Below the pieces are notes generated by a model that worked only from the letters and a program-made list of their open reading frames with translations, had not been told where the DNA came from and ran no database searches. Source: Istiophorus platypterus (Eukaryota; Chordata; Actinopteri; Istiophoriformes; Istiophoridae). Taken from it: DNA of 64,000 nt. The stretch covers positions 8,087,911 through 8,151,910 of the forward strand of contig CM029121.1 in the NCBI GenBank assembly GCA_016859345.1. Reading direction: 5' to 3'. The first letter of the stretch is position 1. Each line of letters begins with the position of its first letter. Shown here piece after piece: positions 38,301-50,330 of the stretch. The translations under genes and the position numbers were made by a program.

Positions 38301-41300
38301 GTAACTGTGTTTACTTCCTTTGCCTGTTATGGCAGGTGCTTGCGACTATATTTAGCCCTATCTCTATGCGTCATAACCAAGTTGGCAGATCCTGCAGCAG
38401 CTCCTAACACGTGAGAAATGTCAGAACTATCTACTGTAGAGATGGGAATGCTTTTTTCCTGTACCGCTGATCATTATTAATAAGAAAGAATTGCTGCTAA
38501 TATTTTTGCTAATATAGTATCCTGCGTTGCTAAAGGCCACACAATAACAAGAAAGATGGAGGGCTCGCTCTGGTTTAAATTTTTTCTACCTGAAATTTGC
38601 TGAGAGGTGAAAACCTATCTTGAGTACACTCTACAATGCCTCTCTTGACACATACACAGACACGCTTCTGCAGGATATCTTATTTTCCGCTGCAGCTTGG
38701 CCCAGGACAGAAGGGTAATTTTGCCCATCATTGCCAGGGCTGAGCCTCGCAAGGCTGTGACACATGTAATCGTGCTCTCAGAGCAAGCAGGATGGCAGCC
38801 AGAGAAAAGCAGGTTGCTGCTCTTCATCTCCCCTACAGAGCCACCACAGACAGATTCTGTCAGGACCCATCCTCATGGGCCTTTGTCCCCATTTCACTCT
38901 AGACCTGATCAGTAATTCCAGCCACTACCTGCTGGGGGTCGTGGTCACCTGAGCCTCCATGTAGGAAAATGCATGTGAAAAGGATGTAGATCGCAAGCTG
39001 AGAACACAAACCAAAACTGAGGAGGTGCAGCTGGATGCAAAGATGTAGTCATAAAAAAATGAAAGGGGCTTTGATAAGGTTGTAGCTACAGCTTAAAGAC
39101 AGTAATGCATTTAGACTTGACACTTGCTGATCCACTCTGCTTTTGCTGTATGTTTTCAACTGTATGTGTTGTTCAGCATTTATTATTCTGTTCTCTACAG
39201 AAAAAAGATCTTTAAAGTCCTCCAGCAGTGGAAGTTGGGCAATTTTCTTTGTGGATTTGCATTAATATTCTCTTGGGTTTTGAGTATTAAATGCTACCAT
39301 TATTCATATGACTATAAATCTGACTGTACAATCTTGTTTTCTCCACAATCTGCCCCTAATTTACTTTGTCTATGTTAATTTTTTTTTCATTTTAATTTAT
39401 AAAGTGAAGTTTCTAATGTGTATTTCTTTATTGAAGGCAATGTGATTGAAAAAATCTCCCTGATTTACAGAAGTTGGGCCCTGGTGTGGGGACATTGCCT
39501 CAGCTTGAGCCACCGGTGGTTCAGGTGGTGGTCAGCAATGCCAAAAACCAGCACCACCAGTCGGACAACATCCTGCCCCAAATTGCCAACAAAGGGGGCC
39601 AAAACAACTTCCAGAGTCACTCGGTGAGCCTCTTGTACAGTTACATGTATCTTCAGTTTCCCACAGTAGCAGCTAGTTTGTCATTATAGTGTGAAAAAGT
39701 TCAACACTTCTCCAAAGTATCTTATATACAGTATGAACGTCACACTGCAGTTACATTAGCTTTTCTTTGCTCATAATACAAACTACCACTATTTTACCTT
39801 TGCGTGTTTTTTGTACAGGATGAAAGGCCAAAGCCCACCCAGCAGTTCACCATGCGGTTTGGTGCAGCAATTGATAAAGTGTCAGTCTCCCGCAACAGCA
39901 AGATTCTCAGCAACAAACTTGAGAAAGAGAAGACATATGAGGGACAGAGATTACCCATGTCACCCATAGGTATGTTATTAGGGATTTGAATAAAATACAA
40001 CAGAATTAAAAAGCCACAGAGATGTTATTTAACATTTGGAATCTCTTGGCATGTTTCAATGTAAACATTGAGCTAAGTAGCTATTTTGATTCTGCTGATG
40101 CAAAAAAAAAGCATGTTGACTTTGAAGCAGTTTGTTCACAGTCCTATGCTCTTGGCAGAGCTGTAATCAATATGACAGAGATTCATACTGTCCTCCTTTT
40201 ACTTCCTGTTGCAGAAGCACTGAAGAACTTCCAGGAGCGGCTGACGGAGTTTGAACAGGAGGAAATCATGGACTACAAAGAAATCTGGTTCCTGGGTCTG
40301 GGCGCTCAAAAAATTGAGGGTTCCCAAGGGACACCACAGAACTCTGGATATGATGATGAGCATGGTAGCTACATCAGGGTAGGTTTAAGCTTGTCAAATC
40401 TAATTTAAGATAGTTTACACTATTGCTGACCATTTTAGACCAGTACCTTACCTGTTGGTTTTGGTACATGAGTATTGTATGAAATCAGCACCAGACTACA
40501 AAGAGAACTAAGTCAAACCCTAGTATGTGGCTGAACCGCAAAATGGAGAACATAGTTGGAAACTGTTGTCGAACTGCTGTAAACATCCTCTTTCAATGGA
40601 AAGTAGCTAGAGCCTGCTCAAACAGTCACTAAAAGGCGCCAGATGACATAATACACTATTTAGCATATTCCTGACATCATCGTGTCATATTTACATTCTG
40701 CCTAGAGTCAGCTGGTTTCAGCCCTTAACTGTTTGCTCCTCTCCTACTCTCAGTGCTCACATATACAGTAATTTAGGTGTTCTCGCACATTTTTCTGTTT
40801 CTGTTTTCAGACAACTGAACAAGTATGACATAGTGACCAAAATGACAAAAAGACTACATGTTTACCAGCAGTCAGCCCCAAGCCATCTCCAAGCTGCTGC
40901 TCTGCACTGCTAAAATACCCATTGATTAACCGCAACATGTTCTGATAAAATCACCATACATCACTATACGTTAAAGACAATTAACTTGCTAGTATCTGGT
41001 CAAGTTTAACACAGCAGTGTTCTCTAAAAGTAGGCAAGCAAGTGCTTGGCAGTAGAGGAAGAGTGATATGAAGTGGCTATAGCAAGCAGCCGCCTCCCTC
41101 TGTTGGCCAAAACAAGCACGACACGAGACATCTGCCTGTTTGCTCTGCTGCCCAGTCTTTGAGTCCGGTCTGTTTTTAATTCACAGTTAAAAACAGGGAC
41201 ATTTCTGGGGACAGCTCCAGCTGGGAACCAAAAGAAGATGTCCCCATCTTCTGGGGAAGAAGATGAGGACATCTTCTTTTTTTAGGGACATCTGGCCATC

Positions 41301-44300
41301 CTACTTCAGAGTGAAAGCCTGACATTAGATTTGTTGCTTAAGGGGACTGAAAAGTCAGTAAAACTAGAGCTGCCAAAAAACAAAGCATAAACATCATACA
41401 TGTCAGCATCTTGCGCTACAAGAGTTGGTTCTTTTGCAGTTATCTCCCAAGTCTCAGATATTACATTTCACACAAGCACAAAACAAAGTCTACCAAATTT
41501 TCATTGTGTTGAGTCTTGTACGGTACTCTTTTGAAAATTTGACTAAATGGGTATTCATACAGGCCTAAGAATAACTGAACTCATCGCTGACAGGAAAGGA
41601 AGAATTCCGTCTAAAAGTAATGGTATCGTTCATAAAGTTGTCAAGCATACTCCATTTTTAGTTGGACCCTTTTTGTGTCCGCCCCATTAAAAAGAACATT
41701 AACGTACATACAATCGCCTATAGAAATGAAAGGGAAATCATTTTAAAGTAAGAAGATGAATTTAAAATGTGAAGATGCCATGATATCAATCAATTCACTC
41801 ATCCATACACTTACACATACACATGTGAAGACTTCCAAGCTGCCTAGACTTAAGTGAATGTGAATTTAACCCAACAGCTGCAGACATGAACCGGCCATTA
41901 TGTTGGACTGACTTCATACTGAATAGTATAAACAATAAACTGCACTGAGCCCTGAAACAACAGGCTTAACTGTCTTGCATGAATCAGGACACTGACAGAC
42001 GGTTGTGTGTTAGATAATGCGTAATGAATGAGATGTTTAAGGCTGAGTGACTGACCATTGTTTAGACTCTTACATCTCTATTGTGGTTTATTTCACTGTC
42101 TCAGCTTTGACTGACAGTTACAGTAGCGCCATAGCACAATTAGTACTGTAGCTGCTTTGTCCAAAGCAGAGTATCATTCTGTACATCTTAATAATGTGGT
42201 GTCAGTCAGTACATAACATGTATGACCATTAACAGTAGCTATTACAGATCAAAATACAATTAATAACTTTGTTTTGATGCGTCTGTATGAGTTAATTTTG
42301 CTGTTAGTGGTATATGTTGTTATTTTAGTACAGTACATTAAAGTGAAATCTGCTTTAATATTCACTGTGATCTTCCTCTTTTTCGTCCAGGTGCTTCACG
42401 ACCACATTGCCTACAGGTTTGAAGTGCTTGAAGTGATTGGGAAAGGCTCCTTCGGGCAGGTCCTAAAATGTCTGGACCACAAAAACAATGAACTTGTAGC
42501 CATTAAGATGATACGAAATAAGAAAAGGTAAGTTGTAATAATAGTAATAGTAAAATCTTTCCTGGAAAAGATCTTCAAACTGCTAATCTAGGATATTAAA
42601 ACTAAAAGCCTTGAAAAGCATTCAAGGAATTTTTTTTTGCATTCATTTGAGATCTGATACCCTGTTGTAAGGTTTTTTCCCCACATGCCCACACGATGAC
42701 AATTTTACATTTTAGGACTGTGCCAAATGGCTGAGATCCTGATTTAGTGCGACATAAGGTGGCACCTCTGGGTGTTATCGTATCTGTCCTTCCTCACTGA
42801 GGATCACAGTGGCAGCAACTACCACTTAGATGCAGGAGGAACCTTCAGGTTTTACCACCACTTGAATAATGCAAGAAACAAAATGGGTACAAATTGCCAC
42901 AGCACTGCCTCAGGAGAACTCTGCACCGTGTCAGATAACTATCTTAGACATAATTTCTCCCAGAGGAGGATTGTGAGAGGTTGACATAGAGGAATATCGA
43001 GGGATTTTATCTATTTTTGTGCTGGGATAAACCCACCCGTCAGAGAAACTTGACAGCAAACATGTTCATAGAGTATCAAGATTTTGGCATGTAAGAATTT
43101 TACACTCACAGCATGGATACTTTCATGTATTAATTCTGACCCAGCTATACTTTGAAATCCAGGAATAAATCTTGTTCACCTCAACATCAGGTAATACTGG
43201 TGAATTTTAGTATCTAACAGCTCTGCAAATTTGCTTGCAGGTTTCATCACCAAGCCCTAGTTGAGCTGAAGATCTTGGATGTATTAAAGAGGAAAGACAA
43301 AGACAACCTCCACAACGTCATCCACATGAAGGAGTACTTCTACTTCCGAAATCACCTTTGCATCTCCTTTGAGCTCCTTGGGTTAGTCACTCACATTAAG
43401 CATGCAGGCGAGCAGGCCTGCATGTTCAGCACGTAGTCTTACAGGAGACTATAAAGACATTACTGAATAATTGATCTGTGGATGAAATTTATTCAAGGTT
43501 AGCCACCTTTCCTCAGGCACGACAACAGGGTCTGATCATTGTACTGTCTAATCAAAGGCACTTCTCATTTGTCTCTAGTTATTACTCCTACCTCTACCTT
43601 ACTGGGTCAGTCAGAAGTTAAATGATAGCCTGTGTACCTTAAAGCATCTGTGCTTGTGCTTTGATTGCCACTGATATCGATTTTAGAGGAGATAGTTTTC
43701 TGTATCCCTCAGGCTGAACGGCCTTTAGAGGACGCCTTGGACTGCCACCTTGTCCATGATTACTGACACAGAATCCTTTAGTTAAGGCCTTGATTATGGC
43801 CCTATCCCTTACCCCTTCTTGCTTCATGGCGTGGCGGCTCCTCTTACACAGTCTGAAGAAGTTTATGCTCAACACAAGTGGCAAGAAAGAGCAGGAGGAC
43901 ACACTGCATGTCTCTGTCCCATTCTGAATGTGAGCACAATGGTAGATTATTTCCAAGTGGATGTTTTATTGTAGGTGATGTAAAGTGTAAAGTGACATCA
44001 AACTTAGCAGCCTTCTTTTTTCAGAGCAATTATTTATAGGAACATTAAGACATACCTTATGTGGTGCGTTTTTTTATAATGGAATCTTTACCAAGCTCAC
44101 TCTACTATGTATAGACGATGTACTGTATACGGGTGGGAAAAGAAATAAACGCAAAAATATTGTAAAGGAAAATGAATGAAAATGATTCCAATTGATCCTT
44201 TTTGATGAAATACGAAATGGTAATAGTTTGTTATGTTTCAACAGCATTATGAATAAAACACATTTTGTTTCATTCAACAGGGTGAACTTGTATGAGCTCA

Positions 44301-47300
44301 TCAAAAAAAACAACTTCCAGGGCTTCAGTCTGGCTCTCATTCGCCGGTTTGCCCATGCTCTTCTCAGGTGCCTGCAGATGCTACACAGGGAGAAGATAAT
44401 CCACTGCGACCTCAAACCGGTACTGACTTCTATTGCATCGGAGATACCTGAACCTATATTTGAATTACAGATTATTGGACATGATTTAAAATATAGTGAA
44501 GTCAGCAAAACCTGATATGGACCAGACTTTTTCATAGAATCACTGTACTGCTGTTGATGATTGTACTTCACAAGATTCCTCAGGACAATAGTGTGAATTT
44601 TGCTCCATCTTGTGGAGCATTGTAATATTGCACCGCTGCCACATAAAAGCAACGGTTGTCTGAATGTTTTTGGTTTTACTCCTGAACAGGAGAACATCCT
44701 TCTATCTCAGAGAGGGCCAGGGAACATCAAGGTAGTGGACTTTGGGTCAAGCTGTTATGAACAACAAAGGGGTAAGAGCATATAACTCATTAGAGAGAAT
44801 TTTTAACAATCATTTTTTCCATGTTGGGAAATTCAAAGAAATAGTCAAGTCTGGTCAAGATGAATACATCTTATATAAGAACATATATCATATACATATC
44901 TTATATATTAAACACCAATTTTTTGTTTTCTTGTTTCTTTTTCCCTCTTCTTTCCCCTCCATTAGTGTACACTTACATCCAGAGCCGTTTCTACCGCTCC
45001 CCAGAGGTGATCCTGGGTCACCCCTACAGCATGGCCATTGACATGTGGAGTCTGGGCTGCATCCTAGCTGAACTCTACACAGGCTATCCTCTCTTCCCAG
45101 GAGAGAGTGAAGTGGAGCAGATAGCTTGCATAATGGAGGTATGACATGGAAATAATAATTATGGCCATATTTAGCACATTTGTTTTGCAAGTTAAACAAA
45201 TGTAAATGCACATTTTAAAACATGGTTGCCAAATTGCTTCAGTATGTGAGGGTATCTTATATATTATATTATAACTTACAGGTTCTGGGAATGCCCCCAA
45301 ATGATTTTGTTCAGTCAGCATCGAGGCGAAGGTTGTTCTTTGGTGAGTATTTTTCTTTACCTAGATCTTTTTTAAATGTCTTATTTCTGTGGATATCTAA
45401 TTTAGTTATACAGCATACAATGTAGACTATACAGCATGCTAGGATGTGGGATTACAAGATGCAAAGAGGAATTAACATCCTGGTGGGTTACTGCTTTGCA
45501 GAAGGTGTGAAATAACTCTATGGGAACTAGAAGACAACCTGTGTGTCTTGTCTGCAGATTCCAAAGGAAACCCGAGGAACATTACAAACAGCAAGGGGAA
45601 GAAGCGGAGACCCAACTCCAAGGAGTTGTCAACGGCCTTGAAAACTAATGATGCTTTGTTCTTAGACTTTATCAAACGCTGCCTCAGGTGTGTTACCTTT
45701 ACACTTCTGCTAGACTCTTTACATTATTAAGCCCCTCTTTTATTTTCTTACAGTCTGAAATGACTGCATAAAACTGGATGTGAATTTTTGATTCAGTATA
45801 TTTTAATGGAAGTGCACTAAAGATCAAATTGCAAGCTGCACTTAAATTATTTATCTCTGCTTTTCAGTTGGGATCCAACCAAGCGTATGACTCCTGATGA
45901 GGGGTTACAGCATGAGTGGATCCTGGAGGGAAATTTCAACAAAGTCCGGCCAAGAGCCAGACCTACAGTGAAGAAGGCCTCAGACAGCTCAACCAGCACT
46001 GATAAGCATACTACTAGCAAGCCCGGTAAGAGTGTGGTCCATTTCATCATCAGTAACATTTACTTAGATTAATAACCACATTTACATAACATTCTGAGGT
46101 AAAAGTAAAAATTATGCCTATAGCATACAGTCAAAATAAAGCATAGTTTAGCCTTTATAAAATCTATACATGTCAGGCTGAATAGAACATTTTTCCTTTT
46201 ACATATTATTATGAGCATTTCATAATAAGTAATTCACATTTATGGGGTTTCAAATAATACAATTAAATAACACTTGAAACCTACCAATATACAGTCCTGA
46301 TTGAAATTACTGGTAACCCTGAGTGTTAAGTACAAAATTTAGAATATCTTCAAAAATCTATAAAAAGGAATATGTAAAAATATGTTAATAGTTACCGAAC
46401 AGCAATAATTTTTAAAAAAGGCTCTCATATAGTGAAAAAATTCAGATATAAAATGTATGCTCGACATAATTATTGGCACAATTTTAATGGATTTAAAATA
46501 GTTCCTCAAACAAAATAAAAAACTGAACCCTGCTTAATTTTCGGTGTTCACATGATGTGAATTAACCAATTAATGATGCTTTTACTGCATAAAAAAGGGG
46601 CTGGTTGTTTCCAGTTTCTTTTGGTGAAGACAAGAGAGCCATCTGAGAGCATCAGAAATCCTATTATCAAAAACCACAACAATTTGAAGGCTACAAGGTG
46701 ATTGCCAAAGAATTTCAATCAGGACTGTACGTATCCCATTAATTCTATTTTTTTTAATTTCTACACTCCCCAAATCACAATCACTCAAACCAAAGCATAA
46801 CACAAACACAGTTATTACATTACAGACCAACTCAAACTCAGTGTTCGAAGGCATAAAACATAGACCTAAACACAACAACCCCACACCTTAACTGGAAGCA
46901 GTTGCATTCTCCTCTCGTTGCTCACTTCTTAATTATTTTAAAAATAAAATATATAAATAAAAATTTTAAATCTGTGTCCGCATAGTCAGAGTATGCATGT
47001 TTACAAATATACATACATGTTACAGTGATATCAAGCAAATCATAAATCTTGGCTTTGACATTATTTGACATTTTACACATATTGCTGTGCATTCACTGAC
47101 ATACCTGGTTCTGATAACATGCTGATGTCACATTAATTTAGTTCATGAACGATATTGTGACTGGCTTAATTCATAATGCATTAATTCATATTAATTTCCA
47201 GTCATCTTACACTCCCAGTGTTCACTTCCCATGAACACCTGTTTGCATTAATGAAAGATTTATCCCAGTTGACAATTTTGCATAAAAAATGACAGTAAAT

Positions 47301-47824
47301 TTTATCATTTAGTGAAATTTTATCATTGAGTGAAATAGATTTAATTAATAATTTTTCTGCAGGACCAATTTTCGGCCTGTCTCTATAGTCAGGGACATAG
47401 CTGAATGAGTACATGTTGCACACATCATTTTGTTATTATTAGAATATCTATTAGCTGATGTCATAGCTGGAGACAGACAGTACCTATGGAGCTCTATTGT
47501 ATTCACCTCAAGCTGACATTTAAAGTTCTTTGTTTCCATGTCATAGCAGAGAAGGTAGGCTCAGAAAGCAACCCTAACGACAAGATGAAGGGAGACAGCT
47601 CAGAAACAGGAACAAAGATGGCACCTGCAGAGCGTCTGCGGCCCATTGGGGCTTCAGCAGAGGAGGAGGTGTGTGAAAACGAGGGGAAAATGTCCATGGA
47701 TACCAAACAGCAAGGAGGTGGAGAAAGGCCCGTTCATATCATCATAATCAAGCCTCAAGAGGAGGAAGGCAAAGAGAGAAAAGAAAGTCAGGAACCGTCT
47801 CAGTGTTTGCCCCCTATACTCTAA
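35302..47824 (+). CDS. dyrk4: Dual-specificity tyrosine-phosphorylation-regulated kinase 4, 14 coding exons
   Basis: Exons: 35302-35322, 38065-38148, 39471-39623, 39819-39969, 40215-40378, 42391-42527, 43241-43381, 44281-44419, 44690-44771, 44966-45138, 45282-45342, 45558-45687, 45868-46025 and 47550-47824. Phases join to 622 codons plus TAA. Features in order: a low-homology N-terminus; an NAPA-type segment about 137-170 (ALKNF to WFLGL); the DYRK-homology box YDDEHGSYI (182-190); and the kinase domain about 201-494. The kinase has the Gly loop GKGSFGQV (208-215), VAIK lysine 230, HCDLKPEN with catalytic Asp327, DFG 347-349, the YTY loop whose second Tyr (361) is autophosphorylated in DYRKs, and RFYRSPE. 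A basic GKKRRP (446-451) lies in the late kinase insert. The C-terminus ends CLPPIL, like human DYRK4. DYRKs autophosphorylate on Tyr, then phosphorylate Ser/Thr in the cytoplasm or nucleus. Assignment to DYRK4 over DYRK2/3 rests on kinase residues such as CLDHKNNELVA and on the ndufa9-galnt8 neighbourhood. The N-terminus is longer than the 520-residue human form. Confidence 0.95.
35323..38064 (+). other. dyrk4 intron 1
   Basis: About 2.7 kb without a supportable exon or recognised repeat. A T-run sits near 37,503. Open frames here are short and unrelated to any family I know. Confidence 0.6.
40379..42390 (+). other. dyrk4 intron 5, with an inverted-repeat hairpin
   Basis: About 2 kb, AT-rich and without another exon. 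Its one notable structure is the hairpin at 41,231-41,279. The bases around it (41,150-41,300) resemble a dispersed element but I cannot name the family. Confidence 0.6.
41231..41279. repeat. 21-base inverted repeat with 7-base loop
   Basis: The left arm AAAGAAGATGTCCCCATCTT plus one base pairs with the right arm ending GAGGACATCTTCTTT, with one mismatch in 21 positions and a loop of seven bases. It lies inside dyrk4 intron 5 and was read directly from the sequence. Confidence 0.85.
46026..47549 (+). other. dyrk4 intron 13
   Basis: About 1.5 kb, very AT-rich. It carries a complete short-TIR transposon at 46,292-46,727 and a small imperfect 17-base tandem repeat near 47,298-47,336 built on ATTTTATCATT(T/G)AGTGAA. 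The acceptor at its end is a tandem TAGCAG. Confidence 0.7.
46292..46727. mobile_element. Tc1/mariner-like MITE with TA target site
   Basis: The element begins CAGTCCTGATTGAAAT and ends with the exact reverse complement ATTTCAATCAGGACTG, giving 16-base perfect terminal inverted repeats. A TA dinucleotide lies immediately outside each end (46,290-46,291 and 46,728-46,729), as expected of Tc1/mariner insertion. Length is 436 bases. The 3' interior contains AAGACAAGAGAGCCATCTGA, which resembles transposase-region DNA of fish Tc1-like elements, but there is no long open frame. It is a non-autonomous, internally deleted copy. Confidence 0.85.
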
Positions 47825-50200
47825 CAGTCCGAAGAAATGTGCTGCATTCATGACAAGTGAGAACCAGGAATGTTCAGACTCAGCATCACATTTTCCTTTT
47901 TTGAGGTGTTTAAGTGGAAGTAAGTGGATGGCTGAAAGAAAGTTGCCTTTGTTTGGCCCCGCACACACAAAGTTAAAATATCCTCCATGCTATTGTCTCC
48001 TAAAAATATGTTGCTGCTGTGTCTACATGATGTCACTAGAGAAGTCATAGTCAGAGATATTTCTGCTTTCTTGAATTTCATTTGGGAAGCAGCTCTGGAT
48101 GTTTTCGACATCCCCTGTGTTTTCAGGTAGGAAACAAACTGGTTCCCACATGTCATGGACGAAATATTGATGTGTGGAGGGGAAACACTGATCATCAGCA
48201 AAGAGGGACACCTTCTATTTATTGTTTTAAGTATGCAGTCATAGTTGGGGTTTTTGTGAAACTTTGAGTTTGTATGACAGTGCTTTCAATCAACTGGTTG
48301 TAGGAGTCAAGAGCAGTAAGAGGCAGGCAATCTGTTTAAACATGTCACAGTGGAGACATCACCTGTCTGCTACATAGGAATACACTGGTTGAGTTTAGAT
48401 CAATAGGAAAGCAAAAACTTCTGCTGTCACTGTCTCCTGTATTATTTAACCCAGTCTTTGCTGTGGATTCACATCTTTGATAAACAGGTTAAACTTTTAC
48501 TTCTCTCATTTTCCACTTTAATAACAATGTAGCCGACTTTAAAAATAGGTAGAAAATTGATCAATTCTTTGTTTTGCCTTTTTCTCTCTCTTCTTTTAGA
48601 CATTTTAACCTCAATTTATATTCATAGTGGTAAAAGATTTGAGGAATTGTTTGCGAAAAAGGCTGAGCCAAAAGATTTTCTTATTTTAAAAATTATGTTA
48701 ACAAAGATTTAACTGTCATGTACTTTGTAATTATAGAATGAAGTTGATGACCTACTGATTATTGATTGCTTTGCTTATTAATTATGAAATTTGTTTGCTC
48801 CTGTTTCATATTTGTTCAACAATTTAATTCAACAATCATAAAAAATGTATTTGTAATAGAATTTATTGTATTTATTCCTGCTGTAATTTCTTATGTATGT
48901 TTAATACAAGTCATAATTTAAGGAAATATTTGTTGAGGGTTTAGACAAGGTTTTACTTGTTGTGTTGTTACAGTATGAAAACATTTTGTCTGTTATTCGT
49001 AATTTTTTTATATTAGAAACAAAAAGACAATCCTATTATTGTTAGTTTGTGCCTTGCAGTATTAGAAATCTTGCACTTTATTATTTTGTGTGTAAATCTG
49101 GATTAGAAACCGTTGGGTTCTTACCTGTCAAACAAACGAGAGTTCTGACTACCTTGCCAGGATCCCTCTTACTTGACATCTCAGCTTATGTTACAGAACA
49201 TAATGAAACACCTGTTTCATTATTTACCATCTTTTTACGATTGAATTATGTCTTTAATCACTAACAGAGATCCAGCTTAAAGATAGACTATGCCCTCGCT
49301 ATCTATTAGCTAAGCAACCAGAGGTCCCAAGAGGATAGACTTTAGCTGGAAAGTTCAATATAAGTCATTTTTATGTCTTTTATGATGAAATAAAAATATG
49401 TTTCAGAGAATGTGTGTTTTTATATTTTGTGATGTTTATCTTCATAGTTGTGTTTGTGTCTGTGATTCAACCTGATGCCTCTTTGGCACATTGTTAAAAT
49501 ATAAATTAGACCACAGATAAATTACATAAGCTCGGTGAGCATGTGGTCTGGATTGTGCCAGTGTTAAATTAGAAAAATGAATAAATAATACAACTAAAAA
49601 AGCCCATCGCAGGTTACTGAATGAAATCAGTATTTGCATGATGCATTAAAAACTCAAAGAGATAAATGAATGTTAATCATTTTCCATGTACTGCCTATGA
49701 CAGTGATGACAGTCATGAGAATAAAACATTAAAATGGTAAATTGGTAACCATAAATCATTTAAACTCGCTAAATATTATAAACGTGAATATAAATACAAA
49801 TATTAAATATCGATAATGATCATGATAACGATTGTTAATGATTGCCATGTAAAGCATCTTTGCATATCTTGAGAGGCAATCTATAAATAAAGTGTATTAA
49901 TTAAAAAAAAAAAACTTTAAAACCGTACAAACAACCGTGAATTTAAAAGAATTTTAATTACACTGATCTAAATATATATATATATATGTATATATTTCAT
50001 TCATTGCATATTTATCTTCAGCTTTATGGCGTCCTCCACTAAAAGCGGTGAAACAGACACGGTGGCCAGCAGCAATACAAAGTCAACCATGTCAAGTCAC
50101 TACATTATTTTGTGACAGCCATATGTCTATGCAATAAAAAAAAAAAAGATATTCTACTATAATTTATTATTGTCTACCAGACACTGAAAAGGCTCATGTT
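47825..50200. other. dyrk4 3' untranslated region and dyrk4-ndufa9 intergenic DNA
   Basis: No coding exon is visible. Candidate polyadenylation signals are AATAAA at 49,389-49,394 and 49,580-49,585, which would give a 3' UTR of roughly 1.6-1.8 kb. A retroelement-type 3' tail lies at about 49,840-49,915 and a TA tract at about 49,972-49,998. Confidence 0.55.
49840..49915 (+). repeat. Retroelement-type 3' tail with oligo(A)
   Basis: TAAAGCATCTTTGCATATCT, then GAGAGGCAATCTATAAATAA and a poly(A)-like run of about 11 bases, matches the 3' end of fish non-LTR elements (usual form AAAGCGTCTTTGAGTATCT with TATAAATAAA). Only the terminal part is clear. Confidence 0.5.
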
Positions 50201-50219
50201 GCGCTTCGTCTCCTCTTGC

Positions 50220-50330
50220 AGACGTTTATTCACGATTTCTGCGGAACACGCAGCTGTGGCAGTACGTCGTTGACGTCCTCCTGTTTTGGCCCGCGCGGTT
50301 TGCCGTAGTCGGAAAGATGGCGACCGTAGC
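50220..50330 (+). promoter_or_regulatory. ndufa9 promoter: CRE-like and YY1-like sites at the start codon
   Basis: The DNA just before the ATG is CpG-rich with no TATA box. TTGACGTCC near 50,269 resembles a cAMP-response element half. GGAAAGATGGCGACC spans the start codon and contains AAGATGGCG, the YY1-type motif often found over start codons of mitochondrial and ribosomal protein genes. Sites are seen; binding is inferred. Confidence 0.55.

Noticed and set aside
44074..44697. 207-codon open frame on the - strand
   Set aside because: It runs antisense across dyrk4 exon 8 and flanking introns. The + strand carries clear kinase motifs with good splice sites, and the antisense translation matches no family I know.
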